64,000 nucleotides of DNA. Origin: Vibrio sp. ED004. GTDB lineage: Bacteria > Pseudomonadota > Gammaproteobacteria > Enterobacterales > Vibrionaceae. Positions 26,999-36,715 of the stretch are shown here, piece by piece; the stretch's first letter is position 1, and every line of letters starts with the position of its first letter. The position numbers were made by a program, and so were the translations under genes. Under the pieces are notes generated by a model. That model was not told the DNA's origin, made no database searches, and was given only the letters and a program-made list of their open reading frames with translations. The DNA lies in the NCBI RefSeq assembly GCF_023206395.1, contig NZ_CP066150.1:1907270-1971269 (forward strand), read 5' to 3'.

Positions 26999-27076
26999 GT
27001 GGATTCCATATACGAAAAGGGGCAAAAACGAGCTAGAGCCCCTAATGACTCACCGAGTTCGAAAATAGGTTGATAA

Positions 27077-27346
27077 TCACCACACCAGCCAAGACAGAGC
27101 TGCGACCAGCACGATCCCTGCCCCACACCAAATCGCATACGCCACCCCCAAAGACATGGTTTGCACTGTTAAAGACAACAGATAAAAGGCACAGCCGTAG
27201 CTAGCCAATACTGCGACAGAAGCCGGTAAATAAGTAAACTGCTGCGTTTTAGGTAATAGAGAAGTTGCGACAACTTCAAGCACGATGGCGAGTGACAGCA
27301 TCACTGGCGGTGGGAGAGATAAAAACATGTTTAGGGTCCACAACAT
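27077..27346 (-). CDS. SMR-type small multidrug pump, C-terminally shortened
   Basis: 89 residues like EmrE/SugE. The essential Glu is seen in AIVLEVVATSLL (TM1) and the TM3 motif in MSLGVAYAIWCGAGIVLVAALSW. Family members are about 105-110 residues; here the frame stops (TGA) right after LSWLVW, so TM4 is missing. The element ending at 27010 lies only 66 nt away, so loss of the 3' end by insertion or deletion is likely. The start is unsure: Met at 27346 or 27328. Probably non-functional, since TM4 mediates dimerisation in this family. Confidence 0.65.
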   Translation of the reverse strand: MLWTLNMFLSLPPPVMLSLAIVLEVVATSLLPKTQQFTYLPASVAVLASYGCAFYLLSLTVQTMSLGVAYAIWCGAGIVLVAALSWLVW

Positions 27347-27485
27347 TAAATTCGGCGGCTAGAATATTGTAGTTTTGTGTCAATTCATGTGTTTTTCAGT
27401 AAGTAATTATTATGACATACCCCAAGAGAGCTTAACCAGAAAGTCAATAAATAAGTCCCGGCCCACTCATTCACTTAAAAACAAA

Positions 27486-27524
27486 AGAACCCGCTAACTC
27501 ATGGCTAACAGGCTCTTTTTTAAT
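27486..27524 (-). terminator. terminator downstream of the metallophosphoesterase gene
   Basis: On the minus strand, stem AAGAGCCTGTTAGC / GTTAGCGGGTTCTT with several G-U pairs and a T-run after it, about 50 nt past the stop of the leftward gene. Confidence 0.7.
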
Positions 27525-27570
27525 CGAGAAATCAAGACACTTAGTCTTTAAAAAAGCAAAGCTGCAACGC

Positions 27571-29757
27571 TTAGTTTACTGTCGTAGAGCCTCTAAGAAT
27601 ATCGCGCTTCACTTCACCTTTCAGATCGGTCAGTGTTTGCTGGTCGATATCAATCAAGAAGTGGTCACTCGCTTGGCCTGTTGCGAATTTTTCAAGAATG
27701 ACAAACAAGCTACCAAAACGAGAGCGGAATACCTCTCCCACGGTATATTGGCCAAGGTCACCCAGTTCAGAATCCACCGTACCATCAAATTCTGAAAGCT
27801 CTCGGCTTAGCAACTCGTATTGGCGAAGTTGTGTTTCACCGATATCACGGAATGCCAGTTCGTCTGCATTACGTAGTCGGTAGAAATCTGTCGCTAGTAG
27901 CTCACCGCTCCACTCTGCAAAATCAGCTAATTCTAGTCCTTCTAAAGAAGCCAGCTTTTGAGCAACAACCTTAGCTGTCTCCCAATCTCGTTGAAACTGT
28001 TCGTAATCATCCACACCATTTTCAACGCAAGCCCCTACGTCGTAGCCGAGTTCATTCGCTAGCTGACAAACCGTGAAGTTGGTTTTTAGCTGAGACATGA
28101 TCATCATCTCTTCACCGTTCATTTCCATGATCATTGCGCGCATCTCTAGCGGCCAGTCACCCGGAAGGAAACGCAGACGCGTTAGTTCACGGATGTGCCA
28201 ATCAGTCAGTTCGTAGTAGTTTTCTGAATCCAAAATGTCTTTGTTCCAGATTTTCGCTTGTGCTTCTGGGTCTCCGGCTGCAGCTTGAGTAAGGTACTCA
28301 TGCTCTTCTTCATAGTGACTGAATAACTCGTTGTAACGTGCCACTTGGTCGATAATTACTGTCTCAACTTCGATCTGATTATCTGGGCGAATATTTAAGA
28401 GCTTATATGCAGGAACATAACCCGCTAGCGATGGTGCTTGGATATTAAAAAGGGTGTGCTGAACGCCATCAATATTGAAGCTCTTCTTACCTGTATCGTT
28501 AAAGTGCATGTGACCGCCAACGTGGATATTTAAGCCAGTCGCTGCCAATGCGCGGCTGGTATTGTCGTCAGGCTCACGTGCAAGTTGGTGGCTACCTTCA
28601 CCAAACAAGTCTTCAATCTCTTCAGAAGCGCCGTTATAGAAATCGGTCATCGGGAAGTGCGAGAAGGAAACCAGCGTCTTGTTCTGCTCTTTCGCCGCCT
28701 TTACCACATCAGAGATCCAATCGATCACATGCTCTTTGTGAGTCAGCATCATGTTGTAACCAGCGTTGCTTGAACCGTCAAACGTACCACCATCGACAGA
28801 ATTATCAGACGAGTTTTCTTTCGGGCGATAAACGTTCGCGTCAATCGCCAACAACCAAAGTCCTTTCACTGGCTCTACTAAGTAACTGGTATCCGGCACT
28901 TCAGAACAGCTTGTGTAACCATTTTCTTTGTAACTGCCACCTGTGCCTTCGTAACAGATCTCATACATGCGTTTATCAAAGGCCGCTTCTTGTTTCGCTA
29001 AATCATAGCTGTAATTAGTTCGAGCTTGGTCGGTGCTGTAAGGGGTTTCAAAGTAGAGGTAATCTTGTTGAGGGTAGAAGCCGTGAGTACCAAGGATACT
29101 CATGATCTCTTCATAGCCCCACTCGCGTACTTCTTCAGTACAAATCGTGTCTAGGCTGTCACCTTGGCCTGAAATAGTTGTCCATTCATCGTCATAACCA
29201 ACACACTCTTCTTTACCAAGGCTGAAGATGCGTTGCTCTTTACCACCTTCTCCTAGGTAATCAGATTTACCTGCGGGAATTGTAAATGGACGCACTGGAT
29301 CGTGGTTACCAGGTGCTGCGAAAAATTCAAGACCGTGTGTATCACGGTAATGGTCAAAAATACTAACCAAACCACGCATATGGACTGGCTGCCCGTCATC
29401 ACTAAAGTCACCCGGCAAGGCCACATACTTCACACCACGCGCAACCACATCATCAAGTGCCGCTATCATCGCAAAGTAGTTTTCATTGAAAAGACGGGTA
29501 GAGTTCATTTGAGATTCCATCGTTCGAATTGTCGCATACTCTCGACTATCCGAGTTGTAGAGTCCTGCGAACGAACCGTCTTCAAATTTACCGTAAACAT
29601 CATGGAAGTGGATATCTGGCATGAATGCGACTTGTACTGCGCTCTCTAGATTACCGTTGTCATCACCTGGTGAACTATCACTTGGCGAATTCGAATTGCA
29701 ACCAACCAGCGTGGCGGCTATCAAGCCTGACAGTACGGTCAATGTACTCTTTTTCAT
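27571..29757 (-). CDS. large lipoprotein calcineurin-like metallophosphoesterase
   Basis: 728 residues. Lipoprotein signal at 1-20 (KSTLTVLSGLIAATLVGC, lipobox LVGC). The catalytic domain shows the full metallophosphoesterase set: FMPDIHFHD, PGDFSDDGQP, APGNHDP, SFSHFPM and VGGHMHFND. A C-terminal part of about 230 residues has no recognised domain. It should sit in the outer membrane or periplasm and cut a phosphate ester. The ATG at 29757 has GGAAAGAG upstream; an earlier Met would put nine residues ahead of the signal. Monocistronic with a terminator. Substrate unknown. Confidence 0.85.
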   Translation of the reverse strand: MKKSTLTVLSGLIAATLVGCNSNSPSDSSPGDDNGNLESAVQVAFMPDIHFHDVYGKFEDGSFAGLYNSDSREYATIRTMESQMNSTRLFNENYFAMIAALDDVVARGVKYVALPGDFSDDGQPVHMRGLVSIFDHYRDTHGLEFFAAPGNHDPVRPFTIPAGKSDYLGEGGKEQRIFSLGKEECVGYDDEWTTISGQGDSLDTICTEEVREWGYEEIMSILGTHGFYPQQDYLYFETPYSTDQARTNYSYDLAKQEAAFDKRMYEICYEGTGGSYKENGYTSCSEVPDTSYLVEPVKGLWLLAIDANVYRPKENSSDNSVDGGTFDGSSNAGYNMMLTHKEHVIDWISDVVKAAKEQNKTLVSFSHFPMTDFYNGASEEIEDLFGEGSHQLAREPDDNTSRALAATGLNIHVGGHMHFNDTGKKSFNIDGVQHTLFNIQAPSLAGYVPAYKLLNIRPDNQIEVETVIIDQVARYNELFSHYEEEHEYLTQAAAGDPEAQAKIWNKDILDSENYYELTDWHIRELTRLRFLPGDWPLEMRAMIMEMNGEEMMIMSQLKTNFTVCQLANELGYDVGACVENGVDDYEQFQRDWETAKVVAQKLASLEGLELADFAEWSGELLATDFYRLRNADELAFRDIGETQLRQYELLSRELSEFDGTVDSELGDLGQYTVGEVFRSRFGSLFVILEKFATGQASDHFLIDIDQQTLTDLKGEVKRDILRGSTTVN

Positions 29758-31419
<1,662 letters not shown>

Positions 31420-31426
31420 TTCTCCT

Positions 31427-31454
31427 TGGTCTCGATATTTAGGTGTCGAGACCA
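31427..31454 (+). other. hairpin 1 between frmA and frmB
   Basis: Perfect 9-bp stem TGGTCTCGA / TCGAGACCA, eight bases after the frmA stop. No T-run follows, so it is not a plain terminator; it may protect the frmA 3' end. Confidence 0.6.
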
Positions 31455-31487
31455 CAGTTCTGACTTAAACATCAGAGCGAAACTGTC

Positions 31488-31517
31488 TTCACCACCTCCT
31501 GCCCGGTGGGTGGTGAA
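31488..31517 (+). other. hairpin 2 between frmA and frmB
   Basis: Perfect 9-bp stem TTCACCACC / GGTGGTGAA with a 12-nt GC-rich loop, followed by ACTTTAAG. Second structure in the 156-nt frmA-frmB gap; a weak terminator or mRNA-processing element. Confidence 0.55.
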
Positions 31518-31575
31518 ACTTTAAGTGATATAGACAAATTTACTCCCAAACCATCAACCTAACGGAGCACAATAG

Positions 31576-32415
31576 ATGACAATCGAAAACATTAGCCAAG
31601 CAAAGGTTGCTGGTGGTTGGCACAAACAATACACCCACTTTTCTGCAACGCTTGACTGCAACATGCGTTTTGCGATTTTCTTGCCACCGAATGCAAGCAA
31701 AGAAAACCCAGTTCCTGTTTTATATTGGTTATCAGGCTTAACCTGTACCGATGAAAACTTCATGCAAAAAGCCGGCGCATTCAAAGCCGCAGCTGAGCAA
31801 GGCATTGCCATTGTTGCCCCAGACACGAGCCCTCGTGGCGAAGGTGTTGCCGACGATGAAAACTACGATTTAGGCCAAGGCGCAGGCTTCTACGTGAATG
31901 CCTCTCAAGCACCATGGGACAGCCATTACCACATGTATGATTACGTGGTGACAGAGCTCCCAGCGCTAATTGAGTCTTTCTTCCCTGTGACATCTGTAAA
32001 ATCAATTTCGGGTCACAGCATGGGCGGACACGGTGCCTTAACAATTGGCATCAAGAACGAAGATAACTACCGTTCTATCTCTGCATTCAGCCCAATCACG
32101 AACCCAATGCAATGCCCTTGGGGACAAAAAGCCTTCAACCAATACCTAGGCTTAGATATTGAAGAATGGAAACAATACGACGCTTCTGAGCTTCTAAAAA
32201 GCCAAGGCACTAAACTGCCAATGTTGGTAGACCAAGGCGAAGCCGATAACTTCCTAATTGAGCAGTTAAAGCCTGAACAATTAGTCGAAGCCGCTAAGGT
32301 AACCAATGCCGATTTAGAGCTACGTATGCAGCCAGGTTATGACCACAGCTACTACTTCATCTCTAGCTTTATTGACGAGCATATTGAGTTCCATGCTGCT
32401 TACCTAAACAAGTAA
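31576..32415 (+). CDS. frmB: S-formylglutathione hydrolase
   Basis: 279-residue alpha/beta-hydrolase of the esterase D family. It hydrolyses S-formylglutathione to formate and glutathione. Seen: catalytic Ser in GHSMGGHGAL, Asp in VDQGEADNF and His in GYDHSYYF, plus the N-terminal YWLSGLTCTDENF. ATG with AACGGAG upstream. It completes the formaldehyde route begun by frmA. Confidence 0.95.
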   Translation: MTIENISQAKVAGGWHKQYTHFSATLDCNMRFAIFLPPNASKENPVPVLYWLSGLTCTDENFMQKAGAFKAAAEQGIAIVAPDTSPRGEGVADDENYDLGQGAGFYVNASQAPWDSHYHMYDYVVTELPALIESFFPVTSVKSISGHSMGGHGALTIGIKNEDNYRSISAFSPITNPMQCPWGQKAFNQYLGLDIEEWKQYDASELLKSQGTKLPMLVDQGEADNFLIEQLKPEQLVEAAKVTNADLELRMQPGYDHSYYFISSFIDEHIEFHAAYLNK

Positions 32416-32427
32416 TCACCGTTATTT

Positions 32428-32466
32428 AGCCCACACCTTACGGTTGTAAGGTGTGGGCTTTTTTAT
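32428..32466 (+). terminator. frmB terminator, interrupted by the ISL3 insertion
   Basis: Perfect 14-bp stem AGCCCACACCTTAC / GTAAGGTGTGGGCT with a GGTT loop and a T-run. The T-run (TTTTTTAT at 32459-32466) is the left copy of the target duplication of the next element. Confidence 0.92.
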
Positions 32467-33760
32467 GGTTCATCGCGGATTAGCGGGAACTAAAAACAAA
32501 AAAACGGTAGTAAGTGATATGGTTTAGTCGCCAAACAAAAATCATACACAAACTACCGTTTTCATGCCGAATCATACTTTCCTATCTTCATTCTGGGAAG
32601 GCTTTAAAATAGTAAAGTCTCACCAGACAGCATCACTTGTTACACTAACTCTTAAACCTAATTCTGAGGCTAAATGCCTTTGCGGTCTTGAAGCTGAGGC
32701 TATCCATGAGTATCAATGGCGTCATGTGAAAGAGGCCATGTTGTTCAATGTTCCTGTTGAGCTTTCCGTTCAAACTCGAAGGATCAAGTGTCGTGACTGC
32801 GGCATAAAAACAGAGTTTCTATCTTGGTTAGAGCCTTATGCTCGTATAACGACGCGTCTAAAAAGCTATATAGAACAACTACTGCCTCTTCTTCCCATTA
32901 AGCATATCTCCCAGTTAACGAGCGTTCATTGGCACACCATTAAAGAGATAGATAAACGTCGACTTCGCCAAGTGGTACCGTCAGTGAAATGGGAAGGGCT
33001 AAGGCAACTCGTCATGGACGAGTTCGCCATCTTTAAAGGGCACCGATATGCCACAGTCATCGCTGATGCTAAGACTCACCAAGTCATTTGGATAGGGTTA
33101 GGTCGTAGCCGCAAGGACATACGACCGTTTTTCGAGCAGTTAGGCAAGCATGGTAACAATATCGAAGCGGTCGCAATGGACATGAATACGGCTTTTGACC
33201 TTGAAGTTCAAGCGCACTGCCCGAATGCAAAAATCGTTTACGACTTATTCCATGTTGTTGCTAAGTTCGGTCGTGAGGTGATGGATAGAGTCAGAGTCGA
33301 CCAAGCTAACAAACTCAAGCAGGATAAAAAAGCGAGGCAATGGGTGAAGCGCTCACGCTGGGTACTGCTGAAAAACAGAGGTAATTTAAATGCACGACAA
33401 GATAGCTATCTTACTGAAATATTGAATATCAATAAGGACTTGATGGCCACTTATATACTCGGCTCACAACTCAAAGAGCTTTGGTACTGTAAATCAGAAG
33501 CACATGCTAAGGGGCTCTGGGAGGTATGGTGGGCACAAGTGCAAGAGAGTGGAATTAAGCCATTGAAAGAGTTTGCACGAAAACTGAGGCCTTATCTTCA
33601 CGGTATTATTGCATCGGCAACTTATCCGCTCAACACCTGCACATTGGAAGGGATAAACAACAAAATAAAGTTAATCAAGCGAATGGGGTATGGATATCGA
33701 GATACAGACTACTTCTTCTTGAAGATAAAAGCGGCTTTCCCCGGAAAGCCGCGATGAACC
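32467..33760 (+). mobile_element. complete ISL3-family insertion sequence
   Basis: 1294 bp. Terminal inverted repeats: left GGTTCATCGCGG, right CCGCGATGAACC, perfect over 12 bp and partly beyond. Flanked by a perfect 8-bp direct repeat TTTTTTAT (32459-32466 and 33761-33768), the duplication size known for ISL3. One intact transposase gene inside. Intact ends, gene and duplication indicate a recent insertion. Confidence 0.95.
32564..33757 (+). CDS. ISL3-family transposase
   Basis: 397 residues. N-terminal zinc-binding segment (CLCGLEAEAIHEY and RIKCRDCGIKTEF), then the DDE domain of the family: VMDEFAIFKGHRYATVIAD, AMDMNTAFDLEVQAHCPNAKIVYDLFHV, and the late Glu in NTCTLEGINNKIKLIKRMGYGYRD. 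The stop codon lies inside the right terminal repeat. No disruption, so it is probably active. Confidence 0.94.
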   Translation: MPNHTFLSSFWEGFKIVKSHQTASLVTLTLKPNSEAKCLCGLEAEAIHEYQWRHVKEAMLFNVPVELSVQTRRIKCRDCGIKTEFLSWLEPYARITTRLKSYIEQLLPLLPIKHISQLTSVHWHTIKEIDKRRLRQVVPSVKWEGLRQLVMDEFAIFKGHRYATVIADAKTHQVIWIGLGRSRKDIRPFFEQLGKHGNNIEAVAMDMNTAFDLEVQAHCPNAKIVYDLFHVVAKFGREVMDRVRVDQANKLKQDKKARQWVKRSRWVLLKNRGNLNARQDSYLTEILNINKDLMATYILGSQLKELWYCKSEAHAKGLWEVWWAQVQESGIKPLKEFARKLRPYLHGIIASATYPLNTCTLEGINNKIKLIKRMGYGYRDTDYFFLKIKAAFPGKPR

Positions 33761-33807
33761 TTTTTTATGCCTACGGGTTTCATAACTGCTGATTTATAGC
33801 TCTTAAT

Positions 33808-34890
33808 TTATAGCTGCTGAATCCGCTGCTTTAACTCTTCTAAATCCACATCATTTCCAACAATCCGCAATCGAACATACTCTGCGGTCATCGCGTCACA
33901 CGTAATGGCAAAATCGACGCCGGAACACGTCTTAATACCGATCTTCTCAAATAGCTTCGAAAGGTTGGTTCCCTTTTTTCTCAACAGCATAATGGGCGTT
34001 GCTATTGATGTACTCAGCACATCAATATTGTATTCAGACAACAAACCGATCATTTGCTGTTTAAAATACTCGGTTTTGCTGCGGTTGGTTTCTAGGAAGT
34101 GTTTCGCATTAGGTAGGGTCGCCGATGCGATTTTTATCGAAGGGTAAGTGGGCGTAAACACGCTCACCGCGGCTTCTATCGCCGAAGTCAGGTTTTCACT
34201 GCTAGCCAAGTAACCTAATCGAATCCCAGCGAGGCCTAAACCTTTAGAAAATGTGCGTAAAACAATTAAGTTGTCCAAGACCAAGGTTTGATCGAGCATA
34301 GATTGTTCTGGAGTCAGGTACTCACCATATGCCTCGTCGACAATCAAAATAGAGCCAGAACGCTCACAGACTTTTGCTACCTCGACCAAATGAGCTCTGT
34401 CGTTGATTCGACCCGTTGGGTTGTTGGGATTATCGATATACACCAAGGCTGGCCTTTCTCTGCTGACTTTTGAGGCCAGCACACCAAACAGATCAGACTC
34501 GTTTTGATAATCAAACATGTTGATGGACTGGTATTCTCCGCCAACCAAATTGAACTCTGATATTGCTTCAACAAACTGAGGACCAATACCTATCATGGTG
34601 CGATTGCTGTGATCGATAAGGTTATTAAAGATAAGTTCTAGCGCCCCGAGAGAGCCCGTAGTGTAGGTAATACGACAGTCTTCAATCCCAATAAACTGAC
34701 GAGTTAAATAAGTCAGCTCTGAAAGCTCCCTATGACAATAGTACTTATCAATACCGTAAATTATCTCTTTAACCACATGTTCAGGGATTTCTGGTGCGCC
34801 AAATGGATTGGAGCCGAGTGAGCAATCGATGCGGAATGAATGATCGACATAAGAATGGTAGTCACCGCTTAACCTTGGATTTAAATGCAT
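33808..34890 (-). CDS. class I/II PLP aminotransferase, HisC-like
   Basis: 360 residues of the fold-type I histidinol-phosphate aminotransferase-like group. Seen: IDCSLGSNPFGAPEIP at the start, IDNPNNPTGR, VDEAYGEY, and the PLP lysine in RTFSKGLGLAGIRLGY, with the C-terminal Arg in EYVRLRIVG. It transfers an amino group in the cytoplasm; the substrate is not determinable. It stands outside any his operon, so it is probably not the housekeeping HisC. Cobalamin-type CobD/CobC decarboxylase-like enzymes are an alternative. It lies just beyond the ISL3 element. Confidence 0.8.
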   Translation of the reverse strand: MHLNPRLSGDYHSYVDHSFRIDCSLGSNPFGAPEIPEHVVKEIIYGIDKYYCHRELSELTYLTRQFIGIEDCRITYTTGSLGALELIFNNLIDHSNRTMIGIGPQFVEAISEFNLVGGEYQSINMFDYQNESDLFGVLASKVSRERPALVYIDNPNNPTGRINDRAHLVEVAKVCERSGSILIVDEAYGEYLTPEQSMLDQTLVLDNLIVLRTFSKGLGLAGIRLGYLASSENLTSAIEAAVSVFTPTYPSIKIASATLPNAKHFLETNRSKTEYFKQQMIGLLSEYNIDVLSTSIATPIMLLRKKGTNLSKLFEKIGIKTCSGVDFAITCDAMTAEYVRLRIVGNDVDLEELKQRIQQL

Positions 34891-35197
34891 AAGAAAACGC
34901 TCAAAAAATATTCATGCGTTATTCTTATAGCATTCCACTTTCTCTATATAGGTCATTTCGTGACCGTTGCTCACCCAGTTTCGAGAGACTGGTTAAAGCC
35001 ACTGATTGGTTCAAATAACGAATCTTCTTAGAGCCATAATCTAAACTTAAGCACTCGTGTTTCCATTTCGAGTTAACCAAACCGCTTTCTTTGCGCTAGG
35101 TTAAGCGGAGATAAAATAGAGTAAGAACAGAGCTTGCATCTTTACTCTCCCTAGTTACCATAGCCCCATTAACATCCCCCATATTTTGAAGGTTGCT
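34891..35197. other. intergenic region between divergent genes
   Basis: About 307 nt holding the two outward promoters; nothing further recognised. Confidence 0.4.
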
Positions 35198-35599
35198 ATG
35201 AAAGCAATTAAGACTCTTTTCTTCCTAATGTTTTTACTGAGCGGTCTTTTTACCGCTTGGCTGTTTATCCCGATTCCAGCGACCATGGACAAGCAAACGC
35301 TTGATGTTCCATTAACGGAACCGTTCAAGTTAGTGGCGTATCGCAGCAACCCAAATGATGCGAGCAAGCCACTCACTTATCACTACTATGTGATTTCTGA
35401 TGTGGTTGGCGTAGATGACATGGATCCGTTTCTGATTACGACCGATCAGTTCGTGAAGCTTGGTGAATTCGATGAGAACACATTCAACCTAACGGTTAAC
35501 GGCAAGATCGAAAGCTACACTAACGATTTGTGGATCAAAAAATCGGACGGCAAGCTTCAACACTGGTACGTGAGTATTAATGCAAACTATATTCGTTAG
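35198..35599 (+). CDS. hypothetical membrane-anchored or exported protein
   Basis: 133 residues. One N-terminal hydrophobic segment (TLFFLMFLLSGLFTAWLFI) acts as signal or anchor, then a soluble domain of about 105 residues. Not a family I can name. ATG at 35198 chosen because GAAGGTTG lies just upstream. Followed by a terminator; monocistronic. Confidence 0.7.
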   Translation: MKAIKTLFFLMFLLSGLFTAWLFIPIPATMDKQTLDVPLTEPFKLVAYRSNPNDASKPLTYHYYVISDVVGVDDMDPFLITTDQFVKLGEFDENTFNLTVNGKIESYTNDLWIKKSDGKLQHWYVSINANYIR

Positions 35600-35625
35600 A
35601 GTCGATTCCCAATAGACCCTACTTT

Positions 35626-35658
35626 AAAACTGCGCTTTGGCTTCCAAGCGCAGTTTTT
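35626..35658 (+). terminator. terminator after the 133-residue hypothetical gene
   Basis: Perfect 12-bp stem AAAACTGCGCTT / AAGCGCAGTTTT with T-run. Confidence 0.92.
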
Positions 35659-35822
35659 GTTTCTAGCCTCCCACTTTACACTTCCCTACCTTTCCACTTT
35701 CACCCGCGACTGCCTTTGCTCTAAAAATGCTACAAGCAGAGCAGGTGTTATAAGCCCTTAAGATGTTATAAGCTCCACCTATGCTCGACTCCCTATAAAT
35801 CAAAAACAATAAAGGATCACCC

Positions 35823-36560
35823 GTGGAATTTACGCTCGACAAATTTAACGGCATCATCATTAACCCGACAACCGCGCCTCAAGATGCTGATTCATTCAAC
35901 GCCGAACTTAGCGAGATCACCCAATTTTCCAAGCAGAATAACAAAGGCATTATTTGGATTAGTCTGCCTATTTCGCTCTCACACCTTATTCCGGTAGCGA
36001 CCGAACTTGGCTTTGTGTTTCACAACTGCTTAGAAGACGAAATTACGCTGATTCATAAATCCGAGATTGTCGAGTTTGTGCCTTTCATCCCAACCCATAC
36101 TTTGGGAGCTGGGGCTCTGATCACCAACGAACACAACCAAGTGCTGATGATCAAAGAACACGGCATGACAGGCTACAAATTACCTGGCGGGCACATTGAG
36201 TTAGGTGAAGGCATTGAGGAATCGGTTGTTCGTGAAACCTTGGAAGAGACAGGTATCGAAGCCACATTCGTATCTGTGGTTGGCATGGCGACAAGGCACC
36301 CATATCAGTTTGGCAAATCGAACCTCTACTTTATTTGTCACCTTATCGCTCAAACCCAAGAGATTGCGATTCAAGACACCGATGAAATTGCAGAGGCTAA
36401 ATGGGTTGATGTTGAAGAGTATATTAACACCCCTGACAGTTACCCGTTTAACCGCCAATTAGTCGGTTCTTTGATTGGCAAACAAGGTTTGGAGCTTACC
36501 CAGTTAGAAGGTAACTACGGCCCAACTCACAAGCCCGAGATCTTCTTTTCGAAAAGCTAG
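35823..36560 (+). CDS. Nudix hydrolase with N-terminal pre-Nudix domain
   Basis: 245 residues. Residues 1-90 look like the pre-Nudix domain of plant/animal NUDT6-type proteins (GIIWISLPISLSHLIPVATELGFVFHN). Residues 95-225 are the Nudix domain with a complete box, GGHIELGEGIEESVVRETLEETGI region (G x5 E x7 REUxEE). It hydrolyses a nucleoside diphosphate linked to another group; substrate unknown. GTG start with AAAGGATCAC upstream. Monocistronic with a terminator. The two-domain form is best known from eukaryotes, less common in bacteria. Confidence 0.87.
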   Translation: MEFTLDKFNGIIINPTTAPQDADSFNAELSEITQFSKQNNKGIIWISLPISLSHLIPVATELGFVFHNCLEDEITLIHKSEIVEFVPFIPTHTLGAGALITNEHNQVLMIKEHGMTGYKLPGGHIELGEGIEESVVRETLEETGIEATFVSVVGMATRHPYQFGKSNLYFICHLIAQTQEIAIQDTDEIAEAKWVDVEEYINTPDSYPFNRQLVGSLIGKQGLELTQLEGNYGPTHKPEIFFSKS

Positions 36561-36575
36561 AATACTTCAAACATA

Positions 36576-36606
36576 AAAACGCCCAACTCACTGAATTGGG
36601 CGTTTT
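36576..36606 (+). terminator. terminator after the Nudix gene
   Basis: Perfect 11-bp stem AAAACGCCCAA / TTGGGCGTTTT with T-rich tail. Confidence 0.92.
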
Positions 36607-36608
36607 AC

Positions 36609-36641
36609 TTTTACTTTTTCTTTTTCTTTTTCTTTTTCTTA
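36609..36641. repeat. CTTTTT hexamer tract
   Basis: Five or so near-tandem copies of CTTTTT directly after the Nudix terminator, in the space before the convergent aldehyde dehydrogenase gene. A slippage-prone simple repeat with no coding context. Confidence 0.75.
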
Positions 36642-36715
36642 AGCCGACTGCGTTGTTAATTTTCTCTAATTCAGAAAGCTATCTTTAGAACATATCTATT
36701 TTAGAAAAGCCTAGT

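Larger units (their letters stand above)
25685..27010 (+). mobile_element. complete IS110-family element, IS1111 group
   Basis: Bounded by a 12-bp inverted repeat: TATGGAATCCAC at 25685-25696 and GTGGATTCCATA at 26999-27010. One transposase gene (25751-26782) lies near the left end and a 216-nt non-coding stretch lies at the right. Subterminal inverted repeats and a long right non-coding end are traits of the IS1111 group, so the true tips may lie a few bases outside. No target duplication is expected or seen for this family. Confidence 0.75.

Noticed and set aside
22513-27076. Superintegron cassette array
   Set aside because: The AT-rich cargo looked cassette-like, but I see no repeated attC-type sites between the genes and gene directions are mixed.
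28548-29018. 156-codon open frame on the plus strand
   Set aside because: It is antisense to the metallophosphoesterase gene, which has full motifs; composition and residues (many Cys, Arg, Ser, His) are typical of a shadow frame.
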